DNA of 64,000 bases from Mytilus trossulus (lineage: Eukaryota > Mollusca > Bivalvia > Mytilida > Mytilidae), in NCBI RefSeq assembly GCF_036588685.1, contig NC_086375.1, forward strand, positions 39,144,566 through 39,208,565, read 5' to 3'. A program made the position numbers and the translations under genes. Under the pieces are notes generated by a model that saw nothing but the letters and a program-made list of their open reading frames with translations, was not told where the DNA came from and made no database searches. Each line of letters starts with the position of its first letter. Position 1 is the stretch's first letter. Below, in pieces: positions 1 through 10,819 of this stretch.

Positions 1-932
1 TTAGCTTTTCTTTTACAATAGTCTAAACTTGCATCCCTTACTTCTATTTTCAAATTATCCCAAAGAATCCCCAAATCATCACAGTTGGTTAATTCTTTTT
101 CATATTTAGATATTAGCTTTTTAATAACATAAACATATTCTTCATTGTTCATTATGCTAGCATTTAACTTCCAATACCCCCTTCCTTTATTTCCTCTTTC
201 TGTATTTATTTTGAGTGACACTGCATTATGGTCAGTTATTTTTTGGACAATAGGTCGAATATCACAATTTTTGCAGTTTTTTTGTACTTCTTTAGAAACA
301 AAAAAATAATCAATTCTGGTAGCTTCTGTTCTATCTTTCCTACACCAAGTAAATTGTCTAGTATTTTTATTTTTATTTCTCCAAATATCAATTAGTTTAC
401 ATGATTTTATAAGCCCTTTTAAACTTGTTACAGGTTTATCAAATTTTTTGGAAGATTTAGTTTTATTTTTTGTATCTAGCAGTGACCAAATGTCATTAAA
501 ATCACCTCCTAGAATGACTTGCCCGAGTCCGTATTTATTAATAAACACTTTTATTGTTTTAAAGAAACTATTTCTTTCTCTTAATCTGTTCGGAGCATAG
601 ATATTAACTAATGTGTAAATATTTTCATCAATTTCAATATTAATCATAATGACTCTCCCTTCTAAGTCTTTATGTTCATCTATGTATTTGAATCTGGTTT
701 TATCTTTTATCCATATCGCTACCCCACGTGAATTGCTTGTCCCATCGCTTCTAAAAAGATTTTCACCAAATTCCTTTTCTAATGTGAACTTCATTTTATT
801 TGTAAAATGGGTTTCCTGTATGAATAGAATATCATTTTTTTGTTGATTCGACCAGCTTACAATTTTACTTATTTTTTCATGTTGTTGCAGGCCATTGGCA
901 TTGACCGTGCTTATATGTAGATTATTCTTCAT
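1..932 (-). CDS. LINE ORF2, N-terminal endonuclease part (runs off the left edge)
   Basis: Reading leftwards from an ATG at 932-930, the frame stays open for about 310 codons to the window edge, so only the N-terminus of ORF2 is present. It is an apurinic-type endonuclease of the exonuclease-endonuclease-phosphatase fold, which nicks target DNA to prime reverse transcription. Visible motifs are NANGL (residues 11-15), QETH with the catalytic Glu (39-42), SRGVAIWI (68-75), YAPN (112-115), GGDFND (142-147), RIDYFF (206-211) and TDH (233-235), in family order with no stop. The QETH and TSNSRGVAI wording resembles Tx1/L1-like LINEs of marine invertebrates (from memory). The reverse transcriptase domain should lie beyond the window. 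The start codon overlaps the stop of the upstream ORF as ATGA. The reading frame looks undamaged. Confidence 0.88.
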   Translation of the reverse strand, partial: MKNNLHISTVNANGLQQHEKISKIVSWSNQQKNDILFIQETHFTNKMKFTLEKEFGENLFRSDGTSNSRGVAIWIKDKTRFKYIDEHKDLEGRVIMINIEIDENIYTLVNIYAPNRLRERNSFFKTIKVFINKYGLGQVILGGDFNDIWSLLDTKNKTKSSKKFDKPVTSLKGLIKSCKLIDIWRNKNKNTRQFTWCRKDRTEATRIDYFFVSKEVQKNCKNCDIRPIVQKITDHNAVSLKINTERGNKGRGYWKLNASIMNNEEYVYVIKKLISKYEKELTNCDDLGILWDNLKIEVRDASLDYCKRKA

Positions 933-2338
933 TTTGGATTAAAAAAAATTTGATTGAGCGTTTTATCTGGTAAGTACCATTTTCTAATCATAGTTTTCAA
1001 AATATTTTCCATATATGATATACAGCTGTTGCTATACATTTGTATATCATTTTTATACTTTGCTTTTTCATAGGGCTTTTTATTCATTTTTTGGCAGAAA
1101 CCTTTTACCATATATGTAGCATTTTTATAACTTTTAAATGTATGTTTACAGAAAGGTTTTAAATGGCTTTTTCTTTTCATATACAGGTATATTTCCTGAG
1201 TATTTACAAAATACGCTTCACTGATTCTTACGGATTTAAATTTTATCGATGTACCTTTAAACAATTGTCTAGCTTTTACTACCGGCGATTTTTTGTTACG
1301 GTTTATCCTACATTTATTTAAATTTGCTTGCCTCTTTACATATGTTCTAGATTTTAACCTACTGTTATTAATAACTCTTCTATTGAGTCTAATGTTTAAG
1401 GCTGAATCGAATTTTGATGATTGTTTCCATTGTTTTAATGATTTACACTCATTATAAACTATGTTATAAAATTTAATAGACAACCATTTAAGACATTCGT
1501 CAGTAGATCTTGTTGCAAGATACAAAACTTTTGAAATTGATTTAAAAGTCCGTTCAAGGTCGAATGACCTATATTTACTTGCCCACGTGACACTGTATGT
1601 AAACACAAGCACGTGTTGACACACTTTTTTTAACCACAAAATAATGCATGTAAACTTAGGCGCTTTTTGGCACAATATGCAGTTATCAGTACTCTTTTCA
1701 TCATAAATATGATAAGATAATTTTATCACAATACATATCTCTAGAACGTATATCATTAGTATTAATAGATATAAAAATGTCCATACATAATAGCATACAT
1801 ATACATATAAATTTCTTATAACAAAAACATGTGATATATAGTATACTGTTTTTCTCAAGTACACAGTTTGAAAAATAGCATTTTTAGAGCTTTTACTATT
1901 AGGCAAAATATTAAAAACCTTTTCTGAAGCTAATCTGAGTATTGAATGTGTGCTTCTTATATATTTTACAAACAAATTTAACATTATTATCATTTGACAA
2001 GTCATAATTCGCTTTGAATAGAAAAGATTTGTTTTACTCAAATTTATTAAATGTAATTTATTCACTATCTTAGTACACCTTTGTTCTATATCAGAATCTT
2101 CATATTTTCTTTTTACTTTTTTCTTTTTCAGGTTAAACATTTCAAACAGGATTAACTTCAGTAGAGTTAAAGAATCTGTTGAAACTAGACCTTCAATTCT
2201 CTTCACAACTTGCTGCAATAGAATACAGCTTACATCAAATTTACAGATCAAACATTTTAGATAGTAAATACTGGATGATATAAATAAAAACAGTGCTGTA
2301 CAAACTATTTTGTGAGACATTTTAACATGGCAATGCAT
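929..2338 (-). CDS. Unrecognised 469-residue ORF between LINE ORF1 and ORF2
   Basis: A single uninterrupted frame of 469 codons lies between the gag-like ORF1 and the endonuclease ORF, on the same strand. I recognise no family. It has a hydrophobic segment near the start (residues 11-33), a basic run KKKKVKRK (71-78), a second strongly hydrophobic stretch rich in Tyr, Val and Leu (about 177-207), a CILC pair (220-223) with further Cys at 231 and 240, and a Lys/Arg-rich C-terminal half. Two membrane segments are therefore possible. It begins 79 bases after the ORF1 stop, and its TGA (931-929) overlaps the ORF2 ATG as ATGA, suggesting coupled translation. At about 67% A+T a frame this long is very unlikely by chance, so it is probably a real protein of the element. 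The N-terminal Met choice is uncertain (Met1 or Met7). Confidence 0.6.
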   Translation of the reverse strand: MHCHVKMSHKIVCTALFLFISSSIYYLKCLICKFDVSCILLQQVVKRIEGLVSTDSLTLLKLILFEMFNLKKKKVKRKYEDSDIEQRCTKIVNKLHLINLSKTNLFYSKRIMTCQMIIMLNLFVKYIRSTHSILRLASEKVFNILPNSKSSKNAIFQTVYLRKTVYYISHVFVIRNLYVYVCYYVWTFLYLLILMIYVLEICIVIKLSYHIYDEKSTDNCILCQKAPKFTCIILWLKKVCQHVLVFTYSVTWASKYRSFDLERTFKSISKVLYLATRSTDECLKWLSIKFYNIVYNECKSLKQWKQSSKFDSALNIRLNRRVINNSRLKSRTYVKRQANLNKCRINRNKKSPVVKARQLFKGTSIKFKSVRISEAYFVNTQEIYLYMKRKSHLKPFCKHTFKSYKNATYMVKGFCQKMNKKPYEKAKYKNDIQMYSNSCISYMENILKTMIRKWYLPDKTLNQIFFNPK

Positions 2339-2417
2339 TTTTTTTAATGTTTATATTTAATTTTTATTAAAAGTATTTCTATCTAAAGTTTGTATTTTTA
2401 ATATCATCATCATCAAG

Positions 2418-3687
2418 CTAGCGTCTCTTCTTTGGCTTCTTTGCATCTCTCGTTGCGTCATGAAGATTTTCAGTTGGCGTCACAGGAGATTTTTCAACGT
2501 TTGGATTTTTATTTCTTAACTGTTTAGGCGTATCATTAATATTGTTAGTGCTGTCTTGATCTCTGCCTTTTGTTGATAGATATCTTGTTATGCTCTCTTT
2601 GTGGCCTGTGTTTTTGTTGTTCTTTGGTGTTTGACCTTGTTGTTTTTTGGACAACACACTTTGAGTTTCAAGGATTGACTGAGACTGTTCTGGATTAATA
2701 TCCGTCTTCTTACTTTCCTCGATACTCATTGACGGCTTTGTTATATTTTGGGAATTTCCTTCCTCAAGAGACTGATTGTTTTCACCTGTGCAATCATCAT
2801 TGCTTTCGTCATCATCGTCATCATCATCATCATGATTTTCTTTGTTGAACGTGTTATTCATTTCATCACCATCATCATTTACCTCACTATCAGAATTCAT
2901 ATTTTCTGTACATTCAAATTGTTTATGCCCAAATTGCCCACATTTTTTTGCATTTCCAGCCATTTGGACATTCTCTTGCTGTATGTCCTTCATCAAGGCA
3001 CTTGCTGCATTTTGTACTTGGCCTTGTTGTATGAGGTTGACCATAGTGATTTATGTTGGCCCAGTATTTCCCAACCTGCATAGTTTTAGGTAAGGGTTGT
3101 TCAAAAGTTTTGCATATCAATATGCGGTCACCATTTTTACAATTTGTAATCTTGTTGTCTATTCGGAGCCTCTCCCTATAACAGCTAAGAACCTCACATT
3201 TACTGACAGAAGTTTCTAATGTTCTTATTATTTGGTTGTCGTCAGCTGAGAGGGGAATGTTTTTTACCCGTACTCTGATTGTATCTTCCTGTTCACGAAA
3301 AGTAATTTTTGGATTTCGAGTGTACAGGGTAATAGAAATCCTTCTGATTGTAACTCCTTTGGACAACAGGTCTTTTTTGTCCATTTCGTTATCAAAGTAT
3401 ATTCTCCATATACCGCGTACTCTTTGTAGACCAGACAGTGATTTGACTGGAACTTGCTCATTTATTGCATGGTAAACTTCATGGTGAGTTAAAAAGTAAC
3501 GCTGACCATTGGGACTTACAAGATTGTTTCCGAATACATCTTCTTCCAGTAAAAAAATAGGTTTAACTCCGGTCATTTTATCATCATATGCTTGTGATTG
3601 TGTATTGTCACCTTTTGCTGCCTCGGCATATGAGGCAGCCATGTTTTTTTCTTTGTTTGGATCGTCTTTGTCAGTACACATTGACAA
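2418..3687 (-). pseudogene. LINE ORF1 (gag-like, two CCHC zinc knuckles), +1 frameshift
   Basis: Nucleic-acid-binding ORF1 protein of the same LINE, in two overlapping frames. The first frame (3687-2923, 254 codons) carries a globular region and a zinc knuckle C-x2-C-x4-H-x4-C at residues 227-240. The second frame (open to 2418) supplies most of a second knuckle, whose first Cys lies in frame one and the rest in frame two. The frames meet at a run of seven T on the plus strand (2943-2949), A7 in the coding strand; removing one A would join both knuckles. The tail is very acidic (an eight-Asp run from a CAT-type microsatellite near 2809-2833), then polar, and ends in a basic KKPKKRR-like stretch. 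The break could be a mutation, a sequence error in a homopolymer, or a +1 recoding site; mutation is the simplest. Confidence 0.78.
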
Positions 3688-3861
3688 TAGTAATTTACTG
3701 GGTTTTATCCCGAAATATTGCAGAAAAGTTCTTTAGAGTAGTGCAACTACCTACTGTCTTCAACACATATAAGAATGTTACCATTAAATCTTCAAAATCT
3801 TCAAATAGGTTTAATTTTCGTCGGAGCTATGTAACACCCGTCACCTTAGTTCAGGGGCCGC

Positions 3862-3992
3862 AACTCTCTCGCTAAATCTTAAGTTTTCTATGTTGTGTTT
3901 GATTTGCTGTAGTTTGTTTGTTTGTCTTTTTCTTTTTAAGCTAGGGTGTTGTCAGTTTATTTTCGATTTTGAATGTTTTATTTGTATATTTC
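3862..3992 (+). repeat. Dispersed repeat fragment (TTTTCTATGTTGTG family)
   Basis: Shares wording with 23125-23245 and, inverted, with 28945-29065: TTTTCTATGTTGTG, then runs of TTTGTCTTTTTC, then GTTGTCAGTTTATTTTCGAT. It is a dispersed family seen three times in this window. No open frame. Confidence 0.6.
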
Positions 3993-3999
3993 TCCTCTC

Positions 4000-6900
4000 T
4001 TTTAAATATATTAAATCATGATATTTATTTAGTAAGCTTCAATAAAAATGTAAAATTAATACATACGACGTGAAAATACAAGTTTAATAACATTAATGGT
4101 ACTATATTTTCCTGCACTAGATTTACATAGGAAATAATTACATGTCTTCAGTCTTTTCAGTGATGCTTTTTGAAACTGATCTTGTTGACAGGATTTCTCT
4201 CACTTTTAGATGAAAGTTATTTCCCCGCCACAATTTAATAAGTTTTCAGATGATGACAAATGCCAAATAACTACATATGTTTCAACTAAAAGTACTGAGA
4301 AACCAGATAATTTTTTGTCAAGGAAGAAATGATAAGAACTTTTTACAAAGAAGGGTACCTGAATGACAAACCGGCCGATGAATACCTGACAAAGATTTGG
4401 TTTTAAATTTGTATGGTGGAGTTTCATTCAGAAAATTTCAATGTGATCGTTCAAACCTTTTTTTGGTTGTTTTATTATTTTGCAACCAATGCATACGGCA
4501 TTGAAGTTATGATACAAAATACCTGACGTCGGCAAAATGATACCCATAAGCCGAAGACTGCAAAATTACACATGTGTTTTCATTTTTAAGGAGAGACATA
4601 TATTTAAGCACACCCCTGTGGAAACATGGTTTAAACTTTGTTCTTGTTATCTTTAAAAATTTTCGTTTGCATAAATAATCAGGTTCAAAGAACTACAGTA
4701 CATGTTTTAACAGCAATATTTTTTTTAAAACGTCCGTCGCTGACTTTATTACAATGTCATATTTGTTTTTATCTTACTGAAAAAAATGCTAACATGTGTA
4801 TTTTTAAAGGTAAACGTTGAACATTGCTATCTAACACTTATTTATTATAGTATAATTCAACATTCTACAGTCTAGTGTGTCTATATACTGCTATGAATCG
4901 CGTGTTTTTTCTCCTTTTTTTTGGACCACCTCTTTACAGCCGCAGTTTAATCTCATAGGGTATAACACTATAACTGTTGACGATATCTCGAGTGGTAACC
5001 TCAGTCAATATGTATAACTGCAGTATGTCGTGTATTGTCGTCGTCTTCTAAGCTGAAATCCACATTTTTGTATATACCTATCATGGAATACGCGGCGAAA
5101 TGTTTCGACCTTGATTAAAGTTCTCTCTGAAAACCGTTATTTTGAAATGTAAGACAACAATCATTAATCATAATTTAATAATTCATGTAGCACATGCTGA
5201 CTAAAATCAACTGCTAATAAGAAATTTAAAATGCATATTATAGATCATGAAGTTCCGGTGTATTGTACTATACTACAATTAGTGTAGAAGTTAATTCAAT
5301 GGACAACTTGTATTATAAATCGGTAATGGAATATACTGTAATAACTGCATAACTGCTTTTGTTTACATTCATTCAACCGAGCAATTTTTAATTTCACGGC
5401 GAGATAGCTTTATCAATTAGTTTCATATCACAATGATAAAACGTGCAAAAATGTTTCCATTTAAATGAAGAAAAAAATATTTGACAGCATTAGTACTCAG
5501 AAAATGATGTCAATTAAAAATTTCAGTTCCGGAAAACTGGTTATTAAAGCTGGTTGCACTGATGAAGATATTGGAAAATTTATTTGAAAAGAAAGCTGTC
5601 CTCCTATACTTTTTTACCGTTCATTTTGGCGCCTAGGACTGGCCGTATAAAGATGAATCTAATGTATGGCATTCTAAAAAGATTAATGATATCTTTTACG
5701 ACCTCTTGTTCTAGTCCACAGCAGTTAGACGTTTTCTAAAATAGTATCACCAGTCCAGTATTATTGCTCCTTTGCTGAAATAAAATATCAATGATACAGC
5801 CATGTTATGTATAGCATTCAAAACGTTTAGTTCTCCCTAATTATCAAAGGCATCACCAATAATCAATTATCTTAAATCCGTTTTTGATTTCGCTTACCAA
5901 TAATTTGAATTGTGCGCAACAGACGAGTAATTTGTCTATAGCACCTTTTGCTCTATTATAACATATTGATTAAACGTTTTATTTTAGGCGACGTCTTTAA
6001 ATTTCATTACCATTTTTTTTAACATAAAAACGGGTTTCACATGAAGATTTTACTTGCTCCTTAAGAGCACAGAAAATCGTTCGCAGCTTTAGATGGGATT
6101 CGTGATGCTAAGATTTGAGTTTAGTTTTCTATAGAGTGTTTTGTAGACTACACAGATAAAATTCTGCTTCTGTAAACAAAATTCATATGCACTGAATTAG
6201 AAAGGAGAAAAAAGTCTAGATTACATGATTTTTAAGGCGTTGGGTTTTTACTTGTGAACTGGATGCAAAGGCATTACTTTCAATTTACTTCTTTCAAATT
6301 GAATGTACTTATGGTTTCAATAAAAGACTAAAAGCAAGTCATGTACAAACAGTGATTCGCCTCTCAGTGTTAGTGATCTGATCATTATAATTTTTTTTAT
6401 TACTCCATAGCATTTTTAGCGGTTTTCTAACCCTTGTAAGATGCATGTATGTTGTTCATCGGTTTTCTTTATTTTGCTCAATGTAGACTGGTTCTTTGTC
6501 CTTTATCTGTTTGGCTTTGACAACAAAGGTATCTTTGATACCCGTATGTTGCAAGGGAGAGGACCAGCCTATGCTAAATGGTACTGTCATGCATGCGCAA
6601 CATCGACCGTACTGTACTGACTCTTGACAATGGTTTTTGTTTGACTCTTATCTTTTGATTGTTCCGTATCTCCTGTCTTATTTCAGCACCCTACCCCCTA
6701 TCACCCAAAAAACTAACATGTTTATGTACACATTGTAAACATCGTCAGGTCAACATATGATTTTTATAAAAAAAAAAATGAAAAAAATATTTTGTTTTTT
6801 TCAATTTACCCATTCTTGTGTACAAATGTAAGACAGTCACTTAAACAAAACACTCAAAATATGTTTGTGGGAACATACTTTGTCGTTTTTGTCATTTCAA

Positions 6901-7480
6901 AATACGCCACGTAGGCACATATTTATTTAACACGTTTACCCAGCAATTTCACTTTATTTATATTTGCCAAACTAAGCAAAACGTCAATAAAAGTGAGTTT
7001 CAAAACAAGCGATACATAATTTAAGCTTAATTGTTATCAGATGTCATGGTTTGTTCAATCGACAAGATATTTTAAATAACAATTACAATGTTTCAATATA
7101 TATAATTTTCATATATTTTACCTGAACGGAAAAGAAACGAGTTAACCGTTGTTTAATAGAATAAAATCAAAAACCTATTTGAGCAAGTACCATACACGAG
7201 TATTCCTAAATATCCGATGTTTAAATCTTTTATTTCTAAAACTACCTATAAGTCTTAGTGTTAATTTCTGTCAAATCAAGTTCTTTATACCCTATTCGCA
7301 AGGCACTTTCGGGCAAAACACAATTTAACACGACCATTCACACTTATATACCAATCTTTCCCTTTCCGCTCGCTTAGATAAGTTTCATATAAATCCCTAC
7401 TGGATGTTTAGTAAGTAATTAAACAAAAATACGTTTAAGACAAGTCGTCTAAGCAGTAGCTAGGGGAACCATTTTGCATA
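4000..7480. other. No gene seen
   Basis: AT-rich sequence with stops in all frames. Open stretches of 60-73 codons (for example 4206-4427 and 4638-4820) have no recognisable features. No RNA gene or clear repeat boundary was recognised by eye. Confidence 0.5.
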
Positions 7481-7487
7481 CTCAGCA

Positions 7488-7555
7488 ATGATGATGGAAG
7501 ATTTTAACGACCTTGACTGGCTATACAACCCTCTTACGGTCGGTAAACTCCGCTA
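7488..7555 (+). other. Possible coding first exon, unproven
   Basis: Three ATGs in a row open a frame that starts MMMEDFNDLDWLYNPLT, in slightly GC-richer sequence than its surroundings. A possible 5' splice site GTAAAC lies at 7545-7550 (phase 1), and other weak GT sites follow. The phase does not fit the FAIM-like exon at 27326, which needs phase 2, so it would belong to another transcript. The frame itself continues to a stop at 7772 without recognisable content. Chance is a fair alternative. Confidence 0.2.
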
Positions 7556-7999
7556 TCGATATTCAATCGGTGGTATATGCGCCATAAATACTGTAATATA
7601 CACTAAACCTCTAGGGATGTTAAATTCAAATAAGCATGACACTAGAAAACTGAGCCAAATTCATTTTAAAAATTCTTTCTATGACAAACAAATTAATAAA
7701 AAAATGAGTTCACTAACTGTGTCTGACACGGTTTGCTGGGATGTTCGAATTCAGTACGTGCATATAATATAAATCCGCATTGACGCGATATTTTGAGATA
7801 TCTTTATAGACTCTTTTTCTTAAATGTTATGATATAAGACATATAAATTTAAAATTAAAAGTTCGTGTACTAGTATAAATCATTTTACAAATATTTTGGT
7901 CATCATTTTGCATCTGTGAGTTGCTTAGATTTGACGGAGGTAACTTTTGATCATTCTCCAAATAGAAATACTTTTTTCTCTCGGTGAAATACATCTTCA

Positions 8000-9575
8000 T
8001 TTAGCAAAACCAAGGTCCGAAGGATCAACAGAGCTTCTGTCATCACTTGACGTCTGTTGTCCGTCATTGTCAGTCGTCGTCGTTAACTTTTTACACTTTG
8101 AACTTCTTCTAGAGAACAACTGAATTAAATGAAATAAAAAAACCGACATGATCGATCCCTATGAGTAGACTACCAAGTATTGTAACTTTATATGCGATCA
8201 ATCAACCAAAATAGACGCCAACGGGAACTTAGTTTAACGTAGGATCTACGGAAAACACATACAACTATTTTTCTTTATAGAACGGAATGAAACCAAACAT
8301 AGCATGAATGGTCCTAATGAGATGGCTGCCAGCAGGGGGGGGGGGGGGAGGGGGACTTAGTTTAGCAGTGGACTCTATGTAAAATCAAAACAAGTCTTCC
8401 TTTAAAGAACCATTGAATAGAATGAAACCAAACATGTCATGGATGTTCCTTCTGATTTTCTGACCATGTTACTTTGTGGCAAATGCATCAACCGAGATAG
8501 TTTCCAACGGGGGACTTAGTTTGACAAACTTAATGCAACTATGGGAAATATATCAAAATATCTTCTTCCAGACAATCGCTAAATGAATTGAAACCAAACA
8601 TGGTATAATATTCCTTTCGAGGTGCTGATCAAGTGTTGTTACTTTGCAGCTGATTTGCAATTGTGATTTTAAAGTCATTTTCGACAATTTCAATGAATTT
8701 ATTGGTAATATCTTTAAACTTTACAAAAGTCTGCTGCTTTTGATTACGGGATTAGTATGAAACCAAAGGAGTAGTTCCAGTTAGACCCATTTTTGGCCCC
8801 AAAATAAAGCAGTTTTACAAAATTGGTAAACTGTAATCCTTTAGTTATTTATTGGACAGTAGAATGCTTCTGCTACATAAATATGGGCTATTTTTGACAA
8901 TACAATGCACATATATCGGGTACTAGCACCATTAATTCATGCTAAATTACTAAAATCTTCACTATTCTAGCATTTTAGTTATATTTTAGACGGTTTCCGT
9001 GTAAAACGAAAGAGTTCGTGTTCATCGATAGTATTGAAATGTAAGTTGTATTTGATGATAATAAATAACATATATAAAGGTTGGGGATGAACACGGATGC
9101 GGCCACTTTCATTTTTGACAAAAACCATCCGAAAAGTGACATTTTTCGGCATATTTGGTAGATTTTTCATATTTGAGCTTGAATCGGATCGTTTTTTAAT
9201 GCCTAATCAGTTAAAATCTTTCACATAAACTAATTGAATCAAATGAAATAGACACTTCAGTGTTTAAAATCTTTCGTCAGATGAACCTGATGCACATGTG
9301 TATCCCCTGTCAGATTGGCTCTAAATGCTTAAGTTTCAGAGATATAAGCCAAAATCAACATTTTACCTTAATTATCTATTTCTAGACCATCTTGATTATT
9401 GGGCGGTGTCATCGGATACTTTTTTGGACTACATACCCTAAGGATGATTTTGGCCATATTTGATTTAATTTTGCCAGTAGTTTCCGAGAAGAAGATTTTT
9501 TGTAAAAGTCAACAACAACGACGGATGCAAAGTAATAAGAGAAGCTCATTTAGCCCTCTGCACCAGGTTAGCTAA
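8000..9575. repeat. Composite dispersed repeat, split by a nested TIR element
   Basis: The outer element opens with a segment containing CATTTAGCAAAACC, has at least three diverged internal copies of an AACCAAACATGGCATGAATG-like unit (near 8290, 8425 and 8595), and ends with GAAGCTCATTTAGCCCTCTG near 9545-9562. A second, unrelated element occupies 8765 to about 9290; the outer repeat resumes near 9295 (AAGTTTCAGAGATATAAGCC). A poly-G tract lies at 8335-8354. Confidence 0.6.
8765..9290 (+). mobile_element. TIR element copy A (right end lost)
   Basis: Homologous along its length to the element at 33576-34158. The left terminus AAAGGAGTAG is recognisable but mutated, and the right inverted terminus is absent. 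The internal inverted repeat is damaged: the arm at 9085-9110 is intact while its partner near 9008-9027 lacks about six bases. No transposase frame, so it would be non-autonomous. Confidence 0.72.
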
Positions 9576-9579
9576 AAAA

Positions 9580-9778
9580 AGCAAAACGGACAAAAAGCAA
9601 CGTACAAAAAGCAAAAGTGTCGGACAAAAAGCAAAATTATCGGACAAAAGGCAACGTACAAAAAGCAAAAGTGTCGGACCAAAAGTAAAATTATCGGACA
9701 AAAAGCAAAAGTGTCAGACAAAAAGCAAAATTATCGGACAAAAAGCAAAAGCGGACAAAAACCAAATTGTGGGCAAAA
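9580..9778 (+). repeat. Minisatellite of CGGACAAAAAGCAAA units
   Basis: About ten imperfect copies of a 17-20 base unit (CGGACAAAAAGCAAAATTAT and variants with AGTGT or CGTA) follow directly after the composite repeat. The overlapping open frame starting MSDKKQNYRTKS is only the translation of this array. Confidence 0.85.
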
Positions 9779-9779
9779 A

Positions 9780-10670
9780 GCACCATATCAATCGAAAGAG
9801 AGCGATTGGTTTACCGTGACATCACTTAAAAAGATGCAAAATTTAGAGTCAAACTTTGCTATTTTAGTATCGGATATCATTGATATTTATTCGTTTAAGT
9901 GGATCTTAAGTGGAGTGGCAATTTTTGTACAGAACCTTCCGTTTTAATTGAAAATACACACTAACAATTGATGCCAAAGAATGAAAAGCGACGGAAAGAC
10001 GAAAAAATTCACAAAACACATAATTTAAGAACTCCACTAAAATTCGGGTTCAACTCAGGTGCACTGGAAAGGTAAGCAGTTCCTGCTCCAAATATGACAT
10101 CCATCATGATCTCATGCAAGTTCAAATTTAGTAATTAGTCTCATTCAAACCAGAGGATATATTGTGGTTTCGACAATTATAATATTTCCGTGACACAGAT
10201 ATTCCACAACGGTCAATCAACTCGTTATGGCGTAAATCTAACTATCAAATTCACCATTCAAGAAATTTGCAACAAACTTTGATAAAGAATGCAACTTAAA
10301 GACGAAATCTTTTAATGAGTGTTCCAACGAAATTTGTAAAAGCCAATCCAAAACGTAATTTGCAAAATTATTGTTTGTTTTGAAATTTCTTAGCAGTAAC
10401 TATTTATACTTCCTTGTATAGGAATAATATAACATAATGATTTCTTTAAAATTAAAATATTTTGAAGAAAAAAAATAAACTGCAGGAATTTTTAACACGC
10501 CTTAAACACTAAGGAAAAGTGAATTAAACGAGAAAATTCCTGTTCGTACAGATCAACTGTATTGTAAAACTTTTCCCATTGTTCATGAAATTTACTTTAA
10601 CAGGAAAATCAATCCGAACAGCAATGGCAGTACCACGGTTGCTTAGTGACAAGTGGAAGTCTATGAGGAC
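9780..10670. other. No gene seen; upstream flank of FAIM-like gene
   Basis: No recognisable coding or repeat content. The last 100 bases are slightly GC-richer and lead into the first alternative exon. Confidence 0.4.
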
Positions 10671-10673
10671 ATG

Positions 10674-10694
10674 TTATATAGATCTATATTATAT
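10674..10694 (+). promoter_or_regulatory. Possible TATA region upstream of first exon 1a
   Basis: A TATATA-rich stretch with the palindrome TATAGATCTATA lies about 50-65 bases before the ATG of exon 1a, a distance that would place the start of transcription just before the coding part. In AT-rich DNA such matches are common, so this is tentative. Confidence 0.25.
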
Positions 10695-10739
10695 ACAGCC
10701 GAGATCATTGAGAAGACGTACGACATTTAAATTTCAACA

Positions 10740-10819
10740 ATGTCCGTAATACTAACTGCATGTCGGAATGCTAAGCAGAGAAGCATTGAAAAGGCGTTAA
10801 AAGAGAGAGCAAAAAAACA
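10740..10819 (+). CDS. FAIM-like alternative first exon 1a
   Basis: Encodes MSVILTACRNAKQ... and a Lys/Arg/Glu-rich helix ending RAKK, 26 codons plus CA, followed by GTAAGT. The two left-over bases join the A that starts the exon at 27326 to make Gln in frame. It resembles exon 1b in its first residues (MSxxLTAxR), which points to an exon duplication. Confidence 0.68.

Larger units (their letters stand above)
1..3700 (-). mobile_element. Tx1/L1-like LINE, 5' part with three ORFs
   Basis: ORF1 (CCHC), a middle ORF and an ORF2 endonuclease follow each other on the minus strand with a 79-base gap and then an ATGA overlap. The element continues past base 1, so its reverse transcriptase and 3' end are not visible. 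Its 5' limit lies somewhere above 3687; the sequence to about 3870 may be 5' untranslated region. The long open frames suggest a young copy apart from the ORF1 shift. Clade is inferred from endonuclease wording only. Confidence 0.8.

Noticed and set aside
2943-2949. Programmed -1 frameshift at the A7 run in LINE ORF1.
   Set aside because: The frame relation is +1, not -1, so the classical slippery heptamer mechanism does not fit.
8979-9170. 63- and 65-codon frames with similar protein sequence at 8979-9170 and 33789-33986 (minus), which look like a conserved small protein.
   Set aside because: Both lie inside the two copies of the same TIR element, so the similarity is that of the DNA. The frame covers the internal inverted repeat and shows no recognisable protein features.
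9711-9947. 78-codon frame beginning MSDKKQNYRTKS.
   Set aside because: Its start is the translation of the CGGACAAAAAGCAAA minisatellite and the rest is without features.
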